From positions 62,001 through 126,000 of the forward strand of contig NZ_NIPW01000007.1 in the NCBI RefSeq assembly GCF_002196855.1: a stretch of DNA of 64,000 nt, written 5' to 3'. Positions within the stretch are counted from its first letter, which is position 1. Every line of letters starts with the position of its first letter. The DNA is from Haematobacter genomosp. 1. GTDB lineage: Bacteria > Pseudomonadota > Alphaproteobacteria > Rhodobacterales > Rhodobacteraceae. The position numbers and the translations under genes were made by a program. Of the stretch, positions 1 to 9,187 are shown piece by piece. The notes beneath the pieces were generated by a model that saw only the letters and a program-made list of their open reading frames with translations, was not told the origin of the DNA and did not search any database.

Positions 1-2
1 CG

Positions 3-827
3 ATGGCCGAGGGGCGGGAAAAGGCGTGTTTCGCTGTGACGGAGCCCAACACCGGCCTCAATACCACGCAACTCAAGTTGCGCGCCGTGAAGAAGGGCGA
101 CCGATACGTGGTCAACGGGCAGAAGGTCTGGATCTCCACCGCGCAGGAGGCCGACCGTATCCTGCTGCTCGCCCGCACCACGCCGCTGGAAGAGGTGACG
201 AAGCCGACGCACGGACTGAGCCTTTTCTACTCCCGCTTCGACCGCGACCGCATCCGCGTCACCGAGATCGAAAAGATGGGCCGCAAGGCGGTGGATTCGA
301 ACGAACTCTTCTTCGAGGATTACGAAATCCCCGCCGAGGACCTGATCGGCGAGGAAGGCCGGGGCTTTGAATACATCCTCCACGGGATGAACCCCGAGCG
401 TGTCCTGATCGCCGCGGAGGCGGTGGGACTGGGGATGCTCGCCCTCGCGCGCGCGTCGAAATATGCCCGCGAGCGCATCGTCTTCAACCGGCCCATCGGG
501 CAGAACCAGGCGATTCAGCATCCGCTGGCGAAATGCTGGGCGGAGTTGGAGGCGGCATGGATGATGGTGCTCTCCGCAGCCTCCGCCTATGACCGGGGTC
601 TGCCTGCGGGAGCCGCTGCCAACGCGGCCAAATATCTGGCGGGAGAGGCGGGATTTCACGCCTGCGAAACCGCGGTCATGGTTCATGGCGGTTTCGGCTA
701 CGCCAAGGAATTCCATGTCGAACGCTATCTGCGCGAGGTATTCGTGCCCCGGATCGCGCCGGTGAGCCCGCAGCTCGCCCTGTCCTTCATCGCCGAACGG
801 GTGCTGGACCTGCCAAAATCCTACTGA
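3..827 (+). CDS. Acyl-CoA dehydrogenase, C-terminal part (cut by the window edge)
   Basis: This is the C-terminal two thirds of a flavin-dependent acyl-CoA dehydrogenase, which introduces an alpha,beta double bond into an acyl-CoA and passes electrons to ETF. About 274 residues are visible against roughly 380-400 for the family, and the frame is open at the left edge, so the ATG at base 3 is probably internal. The TEPNTG flavin-contact motif lies near residue 15, followed by the middle beta domain and the helical C-terminal domain with an MVHGGFGYAKEFHVERYLR stretch typical of the family. It is the first visible gene of an operon with two CoA-transferases, a MaoC hydratase, a CitE-like lyase and a TRAP transporter, so a branched dicarboxyl-CoA such as methylsuccinyl-CoA is a reasonable but unproven substrate. 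Confidence 0.9.
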   Translation: MAEGREKACFAVTEPNTGLNTTQLKLRAVKKGDRYVVNGQKVWISTAQEADRILLLARTTPLEEVTKPTHGLSLFYSRFDRDRIRVTEIEKMGRKAVDSNELFFEDYEIPAEDLIGEEGRGFEYILHGMNPERVLIAAEAVGLGMLALARASKYARERIVFNRPIGQNQAIQHPLAKCWAELEAAWMMVLSAASAYDRGLPAGAAANAAKYLAGEAGFHACETAVMVHGGFGYAKEFHVERYLREVFVPRIAPVSPQLALSFIAERVLDLPKSY

Positions 828-855
828 ACGGACCACGCCTTGGGAGGGGAGGACC

Positions 856-2115
856 ATGGCACAGCAGACCATCGGCATCGACACAGCAGAAGGGATGTTC
901 CGGCCCGGCGACCGCGTGCTCATCCCCCAGGGAATGGGGGAGCCGCAGGCGCTGACGGCGGCTTTGGTCGCGGCGTCCTTGCGCCTGGAAGGGCTCACGG
1001 CCTGCGTCGGCATGGTCACTGGAGAGGCGCTGCTCGCGGAAAGCCGGCTGCGCTTTGAAAGCTACGGTATCATGGGGCGGATGACCGCGCTCCCGGCGGA
1101 GCGTATCGATGTCCTGACACTGCCCTATTCCGGTTACATTGACCGCATCGTCACCGGCGCGCTCCCCGCGGATGTGGTCTTCCTCCGACTTTCCCCCGCG
1201 CGGGGGGGCCGGTATCATCTGGGTATCGGCGATCTGCACCTGATTGACGCCGCGCGCCGCGCGCGTGTCGTGCTGGCCGAAATCAGCGCCGATGTCCCGC
1301 GCACGTCCGGCACGCTCTGGCCGGAGGAGGTGCCTTTTCTGGCAGTCGATGCCGAAGGCGCGCTGGCAGAACTCCATCCCGGCTCCTCTGATGAGACGGA
1401 GATGACCGTCGCCCGCCACGTTGCCGCGCTGGTGCCGGACGGGGCAGTGATCCAGCTGGGCATCGGGCGTCTGCCGCAGGCCGTCACCGCCGCGCTAATG
1501 GGCCATCGCGACCTCGGCCTGCATTCGGGCGCGATGATCGATGGCGTGGCCGATCTGGTGGAAGCGGGGGCCATCACGAACGCCCGCAAGGAGGTGGACG
1601 CAGGTGTCAGCGTTGCGGGAGTGCTTATGGGCAGCCGCCGGATCGCGCGTTTTGCCGACGGCAACCCGGCGCTCCGCCTCGCGCCCACTGGCTATACCCA
1701 TGCGGCGCAGGTGCTGGCGCGGCTGTCCCGGTTTCACGCGATCAACTCCGCGATTGAGGTCGATCTCTTTGGTCGCATCAACCTCGAACGCGCCGCGGCC
1801 CGACCGATGGCCGGACTGGGCGGACAACCGGATTTCGCCCGGGCGGCCCGTGCCTCTGCCGGAGGGCGCTCCATCGTGGCGCTCCCCTCCACCGCCGCGC
1901 GGGGCAGTCGTTCGCGGATCGTGGCGGAGGTCGCGCATGTCTCGCTCCCCCACGCGGCGGCGGACGTGGTGGTCACGGAATGGGGCGCTGCCCATCTGGC
2001 GGGCGTGCCGCCGGAGGCACGTGGCCCGCGCCTCATCGCGATTGCCGATCCGAGGTTCCGGGACGTGCTGGAACGGGCTTGGTCCGAACAGAAGGAGAGG
2101 GCACATGCACTCTGA
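856..2115 (+). CDS. Acetyl-CoA hydrolase/transferase family (class I CoA-transferase)
   Basis: This 419-residue protein belongs to the acetyl-CoA hydrolase / 4-hydroxybutyrate CoA-transferase family, which moves CoA between carboxylic acids through a glutamyl-CoA intermediate. The C-terminal half carries SAIEVDLFGRINLE, where Glu301 is the expected catalytic Glu, followed by a Gly-rich stretch (MAGLGGQPDF). The start at 856 has GGGAGGGGAGG just upstream. In Yersinia pestis the itaconate CoA-transferase RipA belongs to this family and works with a MaoC hydratase (RipB) and a CitE lyase (RipC), both of which have counterparts downstream here. It overlaps the next gene by 11 bases. Family placement is firm; the acyl substrate is inferred from context. 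Confidence 0.85.
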   Translation: MAQQTIGIDTAEGMFRPGDRVLIPQGMGEPQALTAALVAASLRLEGLTACVGMVTGEALLAESRLRFESYGIMGRMTALPAERIDVLTLPYSGYIDRIVTGALPADVVFLRLSPARGGRYHLGIGDLHLIDAARRARVVLAEISADVPRTSGTLWPEEVPFLAVDAEGALAELHPGSSDETEMTVARHVAALVPDGAVIQLGIGRLPQAVTAALMGHRDLGLHSGAMIDGVADLVEAGAITNARKEVDAGVSVAGVLMGSRRIARFADGNPALRLAPTGYTHAAQVLARLSRFHAINSAIEVDLFGRINLERAAARPMAGLGGQPDFARAARASAGGRSIVALPSTAARGSRSRIVAEVAHVSLPHAAADVVVTEWGAAHLAGVPPEARGPRLIAIADPRFRDVLERAWSEQKERAHAL

Positions 2116-3319
2116 CAAGGGGCCGCTGCATGGCCTCCGGTTCGTGGAGATGGTAGGCATCGGTCCCGGGCCACTCGCCGCGATGATCCTGTCGGATCTG
2201 GGTGCGGAGGTCATCCGTATCGACCGTCCCGAAGCTTCCGGGCTGGGCGTTCCGCGGCCGGAAGCATTCGACTTCGTGGCCCGTGGGCGGCGATCCGTCG
2301 CGCTCGATCTGCGCCAGCCGGAAGGGCGGGCCTGCGCGCTCCGGCTCATCGCGCGGGCCGATGGCCTGATCGAGGGCTTCCGGCCCGGCGTGATGGAACG
2401 GCTGGGGCTTGGCCCGGAGCCATGCCTGGCCGCAAATCCCCGGCTGATCTATGCACGGCTCACCGGCTGGGGACAGGCGGGGCCACTCGCCCGGACGGCG
2501 GGGCATGACATCTGCTACCTCGCGCTCACCGGCGTTCTGGATGCGATCGGGCCTAAGGACGGCGCGCCCGTGCCGCCGCTGAACCTCGTGGCAGATTACG
2601 CAGGCGGCACGCTGATGCTGGTGATCGGTGTTCTGGCCGCGCTCCAGCATCGGCAGTCAAGCGGCCGGGGGCAGGTCGTGGATGCAGCGATGGTGGACGG
2701 CGTGACCCTGTTGACCACCGCGCTCGCCGGCTTGCAGGCGGCGGGGCTGCATGACGGGCCGCGGGGCACAAACGTTCTTGACGGCGGCGCACCTTATTAC
2801 ACCACCTATGCCTGTGCGGACGGAAGAGCCATCGCCGTGGGTGCCATCGAGCCGAAGTTCCGCACGGTGCTGCTTCAGGGGCTGGGTCTGGACGCAGCCT
2901 CCTTCCCGGATCTGGACGATCCCACCTTCTGGCCGGAGGCCCGCGCGCGGCTCGCAGCCCGGTTCGCAGAGCATGATCGCGCACATTGGGAACGCGTTTT
3001 CGAAGGCAGCGACGCCTGCGTGGCCCCCGTCCTGAGCCTCTCTGAAGCGCCCGACCATCCGCACAACCGCGCGCGGCAGAGCCATATCGCTGTCGGCTCC
3101 GCCCTGCATCCCGCACCTGCGCCCCGGTTCTCCGCGAGCCAGCCCCCTCCCCCCGGACCGCCGCGCAGACGCGGCGCGGATGGAGACCGGGTTCTTGCCG
3201 ACTGGGGCCTGTCTCCCGACGAAATCGCAGCGCTTCGCCGCTCGGGCGCACTGATCCCCGCGCGGGAGGAAGCGGCACAGCATGACAAGGAGGCATCCCA
3301 TGCCCGGCCTGCACTTTGA
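2105..3319 (+). CDS. CaiB/BaiF class III CoA-transferase
   Basis: This 404-residue protein belongs to the CaiB/BaiF family, which includes alpha-methylacyl-CoA racemase and formyl-CoA or succinyl-CoA:dicarboxylate transferases. It opens with the typical [20 protein letters not shown] segment, then [11 protein letters not shown], and has NLVADYAGG with Asp164 at the position of the catalytic Asp. The C-terminal 60 residues are Pro/Ala/Arg rich and look poorly conserved. I start it at ATG 2105, inside the end of the preceding gene, because the Met-His-Ser start fits the family N-terminus; the frame stays open further upstream only as a shadow of that gene. Having a class III transferase beside a class I transferase suggests two CoA-activation steps, or a transferase plus an epimerase acting on a methyl-branched acyl-CoA. 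Confidence 0.85.
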   Translation: MHSDKGPLHGLRFVEMVGIGPGPLAAMILSDLGAEVIRIDRPEASGLGVPRPEAFDFVARGRRSVALDLRQPEGRACALRLIARADGLIEGFRPGVMERLGLGPEPCLAANPRLIYARLTGWGQAGPLARTAGHDICYLALTGVLDAIGPKDGAPVPPLNLVADYAGGTLMLVIGVLAALQHRQSSGRGQVVDAAMVDGVTLLTTALAGLQAAGLHDGPRGTNVLDGGAPYYTTYACADGRAIAVGAIEPKFRTVLLQGLGLDAASFPDLDDPTFWPEARARLAARFAEHDRAHWERVFEGSDACVAPVLSLSEAPDHPHNRARQSHIAVGSALHPAPAPRFSASQPPPPGPPRRRGADGDRVLADWGLSPDEIAALRRSGALIPAREEAAQHDKEASHARPAL

Positions 3320-3752
3320 AGACCTCACACCCGGACGGCACTTCCGCCACGAGCTCAGCCGCACGGTGACGGAGGCTGACAACACCATGTTCAGTCTGAT
3401 GACAATGAATCCGCAACCCCTGCATATCGACGCGCATTTCTCCGAGGGCACGGAATGGGGGCAGCGGCTGTTCAACAGCATGATGACGCTTGCCATCATG
3501 GTGGGCCTGTCCGTGCAGGACACCACGCTGGGCACGACCGTCGGCAACCTTGGCATGACGGATGTCAAGTTCCCGAAGCCGGTATTTCACGGAGACACCA
3601 TCCGTGCCGAAACACGGGTGCTGGAGGCGCGCGCAAGCCGCTCCCGCCCCGATGTGGGGATCGTGGAATTCGAGCACAGTTGTTTCAACCAGCGGGGGGA
3701 TCTCGTCGCCTCCTGCCGGCGGAGCGCGATGATGCGCAAGAAGGCGGCCTGA
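3300..3752 (+). CDS. MaoC-family hydratase (RipB-like position)
   Basis: This 150-residue single hotdog-fold MaoC-like protein is expected to hydrate a 2-enoyl-CoA. NPQPLHID near residue 35 matches the family's NPLHxD active-site region, and a [19 protein letters not shown] segment follows in the second half of the fold. The start at 3300 is chosen over the in-frame ATG at 3282 because AAGGAGG sits at 3287-3293, six bases before it. The protein lies between a CoA-transferase and a CitE-like lyase, the same trio as RipABC for itaconate, so itaconyl-CoA, mesaconyl-CoA or a related C5 enoyl-CoA hydration is the favoured role. Its stop overlaps the next ATG by one base. Confidence 0.85.
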   Translation: MPGLHFEDLTPGRHFRHELSRTVTEADNTMFSLMTMNPQPLHIDAHFSEGTEWGQRLFNSMMTLAIMVGLSVQDTTLGTTVGNLGMTDVKFPKPVFHGDTIRAETRVLEARASRSRPDVGIVEFEHSCFNQRGDLVASCRRSAMMRKKAA

Positions 3753-4609
3753 TGCGGTCCCTGCTTTTCGTCCCGGGCGACAGCCCGCGCAAATTCGCCA
3801 AGGCACGGGCGAGCATGGCGGATGTGCTGATCCTCGATCTTGAGGATTCGGTAGCCGCCACCGCCAAGTCGGGCGCGCGGGAGATCGTGCGCACGATGCT
3901 GGAGGAGGGTTCGTCCGGTCCCGCTCTCTGGGTTCGGGTGAACGCGCTCGACACCGGCCTGACGCTTGAGGATCTCGCCGCGGTGATACCGCTTGCCCCC
4001 GCGGGGATCGTGCTTCCCAAAGCTGCCGGGGCGGCTGATGTGGAAAGGCTCGCCACCTGGCTCGATGCGTTCGAGGTGTCGGGCCACCTTGCGCAAGGCA
4101 CGACGGGCATCATCGCCGTCGCGACCGAGACGGCAGAGGCAGTTATGGGGCTTGGCAGCTATCGCGGCGCCTCGTCCCGCCTTCGCGGGCTGATGTGGGG
4201 GGCGGAGGATCTGGCGGCATCGCTCGGTGCCACGACCAACGCGGTCGATGGCGTCTTTACCGAACCCTTCCGCCTTGCCCGCAACCTCTGCCTGATGGCG
4301 GCAGCCTCGGCGGGGGTCGCCGCCATAGACACGGTGAGCACCAACCTGCGCGACCTCGCTCTCGTCGAGGAGGAGGCCCGCGCGGCCCGCCGCGATGGCT
4401 TTGCCGCCAAGGCGGTAATCCACCCCGGCCATCTGGAGATCGTCAATCAAGCCTTCCGCCCGACCGAGGCGGAGGCCGATTGGGCCCGCAGGGTGATTGC
4501 CGCCTTCGAGGAAGCACCGGAAGCGGGTGTCGTCACGCTGGACGGCAAGATGGTGGACAAGCCGCACGAACGCGCCGCGCAGAAAATTCTCGCGGCACTT
4601 GGGGAGTGA
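3752..4609 (+). CDS. HpcH/HpaI - CitE family CoA-ester lyase (citramalyl/malyl-CoA lyase-like)
   Basis: This 285-residue TIM-barrel protein of the CitE-like family cleaves beta-hydroxyacyl-CoA esters such as citramalyl-CoA (to acetyl-CoA and pyruvate) or malyl-CoA. The N-terminus RSLLFVPGDSPRKFAKA, the metal-site region LILDLEDSVA, the RVNALDTG substrate-arginine segment, the TETAEAV strand and MWGAEDLAASLGA are all present and in the expected order. The start ATG at 3752 overlaps the MaoC stop (TGATG), so the two are translationally coupled. The frame extends upstream as an overlap with the MaoC gene, but the N-terminal motif fixes the start. It would be the terminal step of the pathway encoded by this operon. 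Confidence 0.88.
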   Translation: MRSLLFVPGDSPRKFAKARASMADVLILDLEDSVAATAKSGAREIVRTMLEEGSSGPALWVRVNALDTGLTLEDLAAVIPLAPAGIVLPKAAGAADVERLATWLDAFEVSGHLAQGTTGIIAVATETAEAVMGLGSYRGASSRLRGLMWGAEDLAASLGATTNAVDGVFTEPFRLARNLCLMAAASAGVAAIDTVSTNLRDLALVEEEARAARRDGFAAKAVIHPGHLEIVNQAFRPTEAEADWARRVIAAFEEAPEAGVVTLDGKMVDKPHERAAQKILAALGE

Positions 4610-4618
4610 GGAAACAGA

Positions 4619-5194
4619 ATGGAACGCACGGCAAAACCGGACTGGCCGGACGCCATCCTGAAAGGGGCGGAGCGGGTGCTGGTCGCCCTATCGGGGCTGT
4701 CCATCGCCGCGATCATGCTCGTCGTGGTTGCGGACGTGACCATGCGATACGTCGTGTCCCAGCCGCTTGGCTGGTCCTATGACCTGATCGGTAGCTACCT
4801 GATGGTCTGTGTTTTCTTCTTTGCACTGCCCGATACGCTGACCCACCACAGCCATATCGCCATCGACATCTTCAACCCGCGGCTGCCGCGCTGGTTCATG
4901 CATCTCGGATTGGCGGTTGGCTACGCATTTTCGGCACTGCTGGTGGCGCTGATCGCCTGGCAGGGTTGGCTGCGGTTCGAGGGAAGCTACGCCGCGGGAG
5001 ATCAGATCAGCGCCACCGTCCCCTGGCCCACCTGGCCGGCTTATCTGATGGTGGCCATCGGTTCCGCATTTTTCACCCTCCGCTGTCTGCATCGGACGGT
5101 AATGCACATGGCCTCCATGCTGACGGGGCGCGAACTCGCAGACATGCCGCCTCCGCCCGAAACCGCCGCAATCGACGGAGAACATGCCGAATGA
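4619..5194 (+). CDS. TRAP transporter small permease (DctQ)
   Basis: This 191-residue inner-membrane protein has four hydrophobic segments (roughly residues 20-42, 52-75, 92-115 and 135-155), the usual layout of the TRAP small membrane subunit. The segment DVTMRYVVSQPLGWSYDLIG is typical of DctQ, and the cytoplasmic tail is short and acidic. AGGAAA lies just before the ATG. It overlaps the large permease gene by four bases (ATGA) and, with the DctP protein at 6512, makes a full Na+-driven importer for a carboxylate, presumably the acid degraded by the upstream enzymes. Confidence 0.88.
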   Translation: MERTAKPDWPDAILKGAERVLVALSGLSIAAIMLVVVADVTMRYVVSQPLGWSYDLIGSYLMVCVFFFALPDTLTHHSHIAIDIFNPRLPRWFMHLGLAVGYAFSALLVALIAWQGWLRFEGSYAAGDQISATVPWPTWPAYLMVAIGSAFFTLRCLHRTVMHMASMLTGRELADMPPPPETAAIDGEHAE

Positions 5195-6474
5195 CCGTTT
5201 CCATCGTTCTCCTGATCCTCGTGGTCTTCCTCGTCGTCGGGCTCCCGGTTGCGCTGGCAATGCTGCTGTCCGGCGCGGCGGGTCTTTACATGCTGGGCGG
5301 GTTGCCGTTTCTGACCGGGATCCTGCGCACCTCGCCGCTGTCCACCGCGAACAGCTATGAGATCATCACCATCCCGATGTTCATCCTGATGGCGGAGTTC
5401 GTCATCATCTCCGGCATTGCCAACGATCTGTTTCGTGCCGCGACGATCTGGGTCGGCCGGCTCCGGGGCGGTGTCGCGATGGCGACGGCGCTGGCCGGTG
5501 CGGGGTTCGGTGCGATCTCCGGCTCCTCCACCGCGGCGGCCGCGACATTGGCATCCACCTCGCTCCCCGCGATGCTCGAGCAAGGCTACGATCCGAAGCT
5601 GGCGGGCGGCGTGGTCGCCATTTCCGGGACGCTGGCCATGCTGATCCCGCCGTCCATCGCGCTCGTGCTCTATGGGATCATTGCCGATGTGCCGATCGGC
5701 GACCTGCTGATCGCCGGCGTCATTCCCGGGATCATAGTCACGCTGGCGATCATCCTTACCGTAGCGCTTCTGGTCAGACTCGATCCCGCCGCCGCGCCGC
5801 AGGGGCGCGCGCATACGATGGTGGAGAAGGTCCGCAGCCTGAAGCGGGTTGGCCCGATGCTGGTGCTGTTCCTCGCGGTGACCGGCTCCATCTACAGCGG
5901 CCTTGCCACGCCCACGGAGGCCGCGGGGCTTGGCGCCTTCGTCGCCATGCTGCTCGCCATATGGGAGCGGCAGCTTACCTTCCCCCGGCTGTGCCACGCG
6001 CTGCGTTCCACCGCGCATACGAGCTGCATGATCCTGCTCATCATCCTCGGCGCGCATGTGTTCGGCTACTTCTTTACCCTGTCGCGGGTCACCAACGACA
6101 TCAGCGCCTGGGTGGGTGGCCTTCCGATGGCACCGCTCGCCATCATGTGCGTGATCCTGATCGGCTATATCATCCTCGGCTTCTTCATGGACCAGATCGC
6201 GATCCTGATCCTGACGGTTCCTGTGATCCTGCCGGTCGTGACGCAGCTCGGCTTCGATCCGATCTGGTTCGGCGTCATTGTCGTCGTCACCGCAGAGGTC
6301 GGAATGGTTACGCCACCGATGGGCATGAACGTGTTCGTCGTCGCCCGCTATACCCGCCGCCCGCTGGGCGAGCTGTTCCGCGGAGTGATGCCGCATGTCT
6401 GGGCCCATCTGCTCGTCATCGCCCTGCTGACCCTGTTTCCGGCCCTCGTCACCTGGCTGCCCTCCACGATGTGA
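5191..6474 (+). CDS. TRAP transporter large permease (DctM)
   Basis: This 427-residue, very hydrophobic protein has about 12-13 membrane segments and is the transport subunit of a TRAP system. The start at 5191 is set by the ATGA overlap with dctQ and gives the usual DctM length of about 427. Family landmarks include GFGAISGSSTAAAATLASTS, the LIPPSIALVLYGIIADVPIG segment and the second repeat ending in TPPMGMNVFVV. The open frame that continues upstream of 5191 reads through dctQ in another frame and is not real. It acts with the adjacent DctQ and DctP proteins. Confidence 0.92.
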   Translation: MTVSIVLLILVVFLVVGLPVALAMLLSGAAGLYMLGGLPFLTGILRTSPLSTANSYEIITIPMFILMAEFVIISGIANDLFRAATIWVGRLRGGVAMATALAGAGFGAISGSSTAAAATLASTSLPAMLEQGYDPKLAGGVVAISGTLAMLIPPSIALVLYGIIADVPIGDLLIAGVIPGIIVTLAIILTVALLVRLDPAAAPQGRAHTMVEKVRSLKRVGPMLVLFLAVTGSIYSGLATPTEAAGLGAFVAMLLAIWERQLTFPRLCHALRSTAHTSCMILLIILGAHVFGYFFTLSRVTNDISAWVGGLPMAPLAIMCVILIGYIILGFFMDQIAILILTVPVILPVVTQLGFDPIWFGVIVVVTAEVGMVTPPMGMNVFVVARYTRRPLGELFRGVMPHVWAHLLVIALLTLFPALVTWLPSTM

Positions 6475-6511
6475 GGCAGCTCCTGCAACTGTTTTCCCGG
6501 GGAGGAGAACC

Positions 6512-7552
6512 ATGACACAACGTTTCAAACGCCCTCTGATCGCCGCAACGCTTGCCGTAGCGACCGCCGCCGCCCCGATGGCACGGGCGGAGACACTGCG
6601 GCTCGCCGACAGCTTTCCTGTCGGTCACTACATCGCCGAGGGCATGACAAAGGTCTGGATGGACCGCGTCACCGAACTCACGAACGGCGAGGTGAAGTTC
6701 GACTACTATCCCGCCGAGCAGATGGGCAAGTCAAAGGACCTGCTCTCTCTCACCCAGACGGGCGTGGTGGATGTCGGCTATGTCGGCGTGTCCTACATCG
6801 CCGACAAGCTGCCACTCTCCGCGGTCGGCGAACTGCCGGAAGCTTTCGATACTTCCTGCGTGGGGACAAATGCCTACTGGACCCTTGCCCAGCCGGGCGG
6901 TGTGCTCGATCAGGCGGAGCTTGCGCCGCTCAAGGTTCGGATGCTGTTCGTCATGGTGCTCTCGCCCTATCACGTGATGACCGCGCGGAAGGAGATCACC
7001 GGCGCCGACAGCTTCAAGGGTCTGAAACTGCGCACCACGGGCGGCACCAAGGAGATGGCTGTCGAGCTTCTGGGCGCGACCCCGATCAGCATACCCGCCC
7101 CCGAAACACGCGAGGCGCTGTCCCGCGGCACGATCGATGGCGTCCTCTTCCCGCATTCCAGCGTCCTGCCCTACGGGCTGGAGAGCCAGCTGAAATACGG
7201 CACCGAAGGGATCAACTTCGGCTCCTTCGTGGCAAGCTATGTCATCAGCGAGGACCGCTGGCGGCAGCTCTCGCCCGAGGTGCAGCAGGCGATGATCCAG
7301 GCGGGCGAGGAGGTGAACCACTCCGCCTGCGCCATGGGTGAGGAGTTCGACATGAAGGACAAGAAGAAGATGGAGGATGCAGGCGTGACCTTCGTCTCGC
7401 TCCCCGATGCCGACAAGACACAGGTGGAGGGCAAGCTGGCGACCATCGGCGAGCAATGGGCCAAGACGCTCGATGCCCGCGGCAAGCCGGGCACGGAGAT
7501 TCTGGAAGCTTTCCGCGACGCATTGGCAAAACAGAAAGCCGCCAGCAATTGA
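6512..7552 (+). CDS. TRAP transporter substrate-binding protein (DctP family)
   Basis: This 346-residue periplasmic binding protein has a clear Sec signal peptide (basic MTQRFKR, hydrophobic core, likely cleavage after ARA near residue 27). The mature domain has the DctP fold signatures: KLRTTGGTKEMAVELLGA and the REALSRGTIDGVLFPHS segment. The GGGGAGGAGA ribosome site before ATG 6512 is stronger than those of the permease genes, as expected for a binding protein needed in excess. It lies 37 bases after dctM. The captured ligand is unknown; a C4-C5 dicarboxylate is suggested by the operon. Confidence 0.9.
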   Translation: MTQRFKRPLIAATLAVATAAAPMARAETLRLADSFPVGHYIAEGMTKVWMDRVTELTNGEVKFDYYPAEQMGKSKDLLSLTQTGVVDVGYVGVSYIADKLPLSAVGELPEAFDTSCVGTNAYWTLAQPGGVLDQAELAPLKVRMLFVMVLSPYHVMTARKEITGADSFKGLKLRTTGGTKEMAVELLGATPISIPAPETREALSRGTIDGVLFPHSSVLPYGLESQLKYGTEGINFGSFVASYVISEDRWRQLSPEVQQAMIQAGEEVNHSACAMGEEFDMKDKKKMEDAGVTFVSLPDADKTQVEGKLATIGEQWAKTLDARGKPGTEILEAFRDALAKQKAASN

Positions 7553-7864
7553 GCTGTGTCTGGCTGCATGCCTGCCGGCGCGCGTCCGATCGCACCCAGC
7601 ACCGTGCAGCCGGGTCGGCTCGCTGGCGCAGGGGTGCTTTCGGTGACGCCAGGTTGGAGACCATCCGCGCAAAGGAGACGCGGAACCGCAGCTCTGCAGA
7701 GCCGTATTTCCGCCCTGATTTCCCAATGCGGCCGCAGGGCGCGTCCGGGACGGATCGAAGCGGGATGAGCCCCATGCAAGGCTGAAGGCCCTGCCCGTGC
7801 GGCACGATAAGGAAACTGCGGCCGCCCGGCGCGTTCGGGCCGCCGCCCAGCCATGAGATGACCC
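7553..7864. other. Non-coding gap between the TRAP operon and the MFS gene
   Basis: About 310 bases carry no supportable gene. Open frames here are short, overlap one another in several frames and show no family motif. A GC-rich stretch near 7817-7845 could fold, but there is no T-tract to support a terminator. A promoter for the MFS gene may lie here, though I cannot point to convincing boxes. Confidence 0.5.
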
Positions 7865-9187
7865 TTGTCCTTCAACACCCCCCGCAGCGAGGCTCCCGCC
7901 TTTTCTCCCGCGATCATGGCGGGGATCGTCGTCACTACCGGCTTTCTGTTCAACTTCGTTGCGCGCGGGGTCGTGGACACATTCATGGTGTTCATCCTCC
8001 CACTGGAGGCGGAATTCGGCTGGCACCGGTCCACCCTCACCGGGGTCTATTCGGTTTACCTGCTGGCGGCCGGCGTAGCCTCTCCCGTTTCCGGATCGCT
8101 GCTGGACCGGTGGGGGCCGCGCTGGACCTACGGAATGGGGCTGGTGGCGCTCATCCTTGGCATGGCCGGCGCGTCCATGGCGCAGTCGCTCTGGCAGATT
8201 TACCTCTTCCACGGGATCTGCGGCGGGATTGCGGCCTCCTGCCTCGGCATCGTGCCCGCCTCCGCGCTGATCGGGCGCTGGTTCGACCGGAGATTGAGCC
8301 TCGCCATCGCCTTTGCCTACGCCGGCTTCGGGTCGGGCATTCTGGTGATCGTGCCGCTTGTGCAGAGCATCATCGACACCGCGGGCTGGCGGGCCGCCTA
8401 TCAGGCGCTTGCCATAGGGTTGACCTGCCTGCTGCCCCTGCTGCTCGCGCTGCCCTGGGCGCGGATCGCACGCGGGGATCAGCATCTGATGTCAAGCCGT
8501 CTCGATCCGCCGCCGGACGCGGTCGGCACCGTAGCGCCTGCCCCGCAAGACACCGTGCCGCGTCACGGCTGGACCATCCGCACGGCGCTCCGCACACCGG
8601 AGTTCTGGCTGCTGGTCCAGTGCTTCTTCTTCACCGCCTGCTCCACCTATAGCGTGGTGGTGCAGACCGTTGCCTTTTTGGTGGACGAGGGCTACCCGCC
8701 CCTGGACGCGGCCCTGGCTTTCGGCACATCGGGGATGCTGTCGATCATCGGGGTGCTGGGGGCGGGCTGGCTGTCCTCGCGGAAGGGCTACCGCTTCACG
8801 GTGACGCTCTCCTTCACCGCGACGCTCATCGGCATTCTGGGCCTGCTGGGCTTTTCCTATGTTCACAGCCCGCTGCTCGTACTGGTTTATGTGCTGGCCT
8901 TCGGCGTGAGTCAGGGGGCCCGGGGCCCGGTCATCTCCACTCTCGCCACCCGGATCTTCGCCCGGGGCAGCGTCGGCTCCATCTTCGGCGCGATCTTCAT
9001 GACCATGTCTTTCGGCTCGGCGCTTGGTGCATGGATGACGGGATTCCTGCACGACCTCACAGGCAGCTACCGGGCGGCGTTCCTGTTCTCTGTCGTCAGC
9101 GTGATAGGCGCTGTTTCCCCCTTCTGGTATTCGCGCCGGCTGCGCGATCCCAAACCCCTGCCACCCCCACAAAGGAGTATCGGATGA
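7865..9187 (+). CDS. MFS transporter (oxalate/formate antiporter-like, 12 membrane segments)
   Basis: This 440-residue major facilitator has about 12 hydrophobic segments with a central loop near residues 200-230. The segments GSLLDRWGPRWTYGMGLVAL (loop 2-3 motif A) and RWFDRRLSLAIAFAYAGFGSG support the monocarboxylate/OFA-like branch. An in-frame TGA ends at 7861, so the longest possible start is the TTG at 7865; the ATG at 7916 would drop only 17 residues, and neither has an obvious ribosome site, so the start is uncertain. Its stop overlaps the start of the next MaoC gene (ATGA), so the two are co-translated. It could export or import an intermediate of the upstream CoA pathway. Confidence 0.85.
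   Translation: MSFNTPRSEAPAFSPAIMAGIVVTTGFLFNFVARGVVDTFMVFILPLEAEFGWHRSTLTGVYSVYLLAAGVASPVSGSLLDRWGPRWTYGMGLVALILGMAGASMAQSLWQIYLFHGICGGIAASCLGIVPASALIGRWFDRRLSLAIAFAYAGFGSGILVIVPLVQSIIDTAGWRAAYQALAIGLTCLLPLLLALPWARIARGDQHLMSSRLDPPPDAVGTVAPAPQDTVPRHGWTIRTALRTPEFWLLVQCFFFTACSTYSVVVQTVAFLVDEGYPPLDAALAFGTSGMLSIIGVLGAGWLSSRKGYRFTVTLSFTATLIGILGLLGFSYVHSPLLVLVYVLAFGVSQGARGPVISTLATRIFARGSVGSIFGAIFMTMSFGSALGAWMTGFLHDLTGSYRAAFLFSVVSVIGAVSPFWYSRRLRDPKPLPPPQRSIG

Noticed and set aside
5041-6528. 495-residue minus-strand frame opposite the DctQ/DctM genes
   Set aside because: Its composition (His, Asp, Gln, Arg rich) is that of the complement of a membrane-protein gene; DctM is unambiguous.
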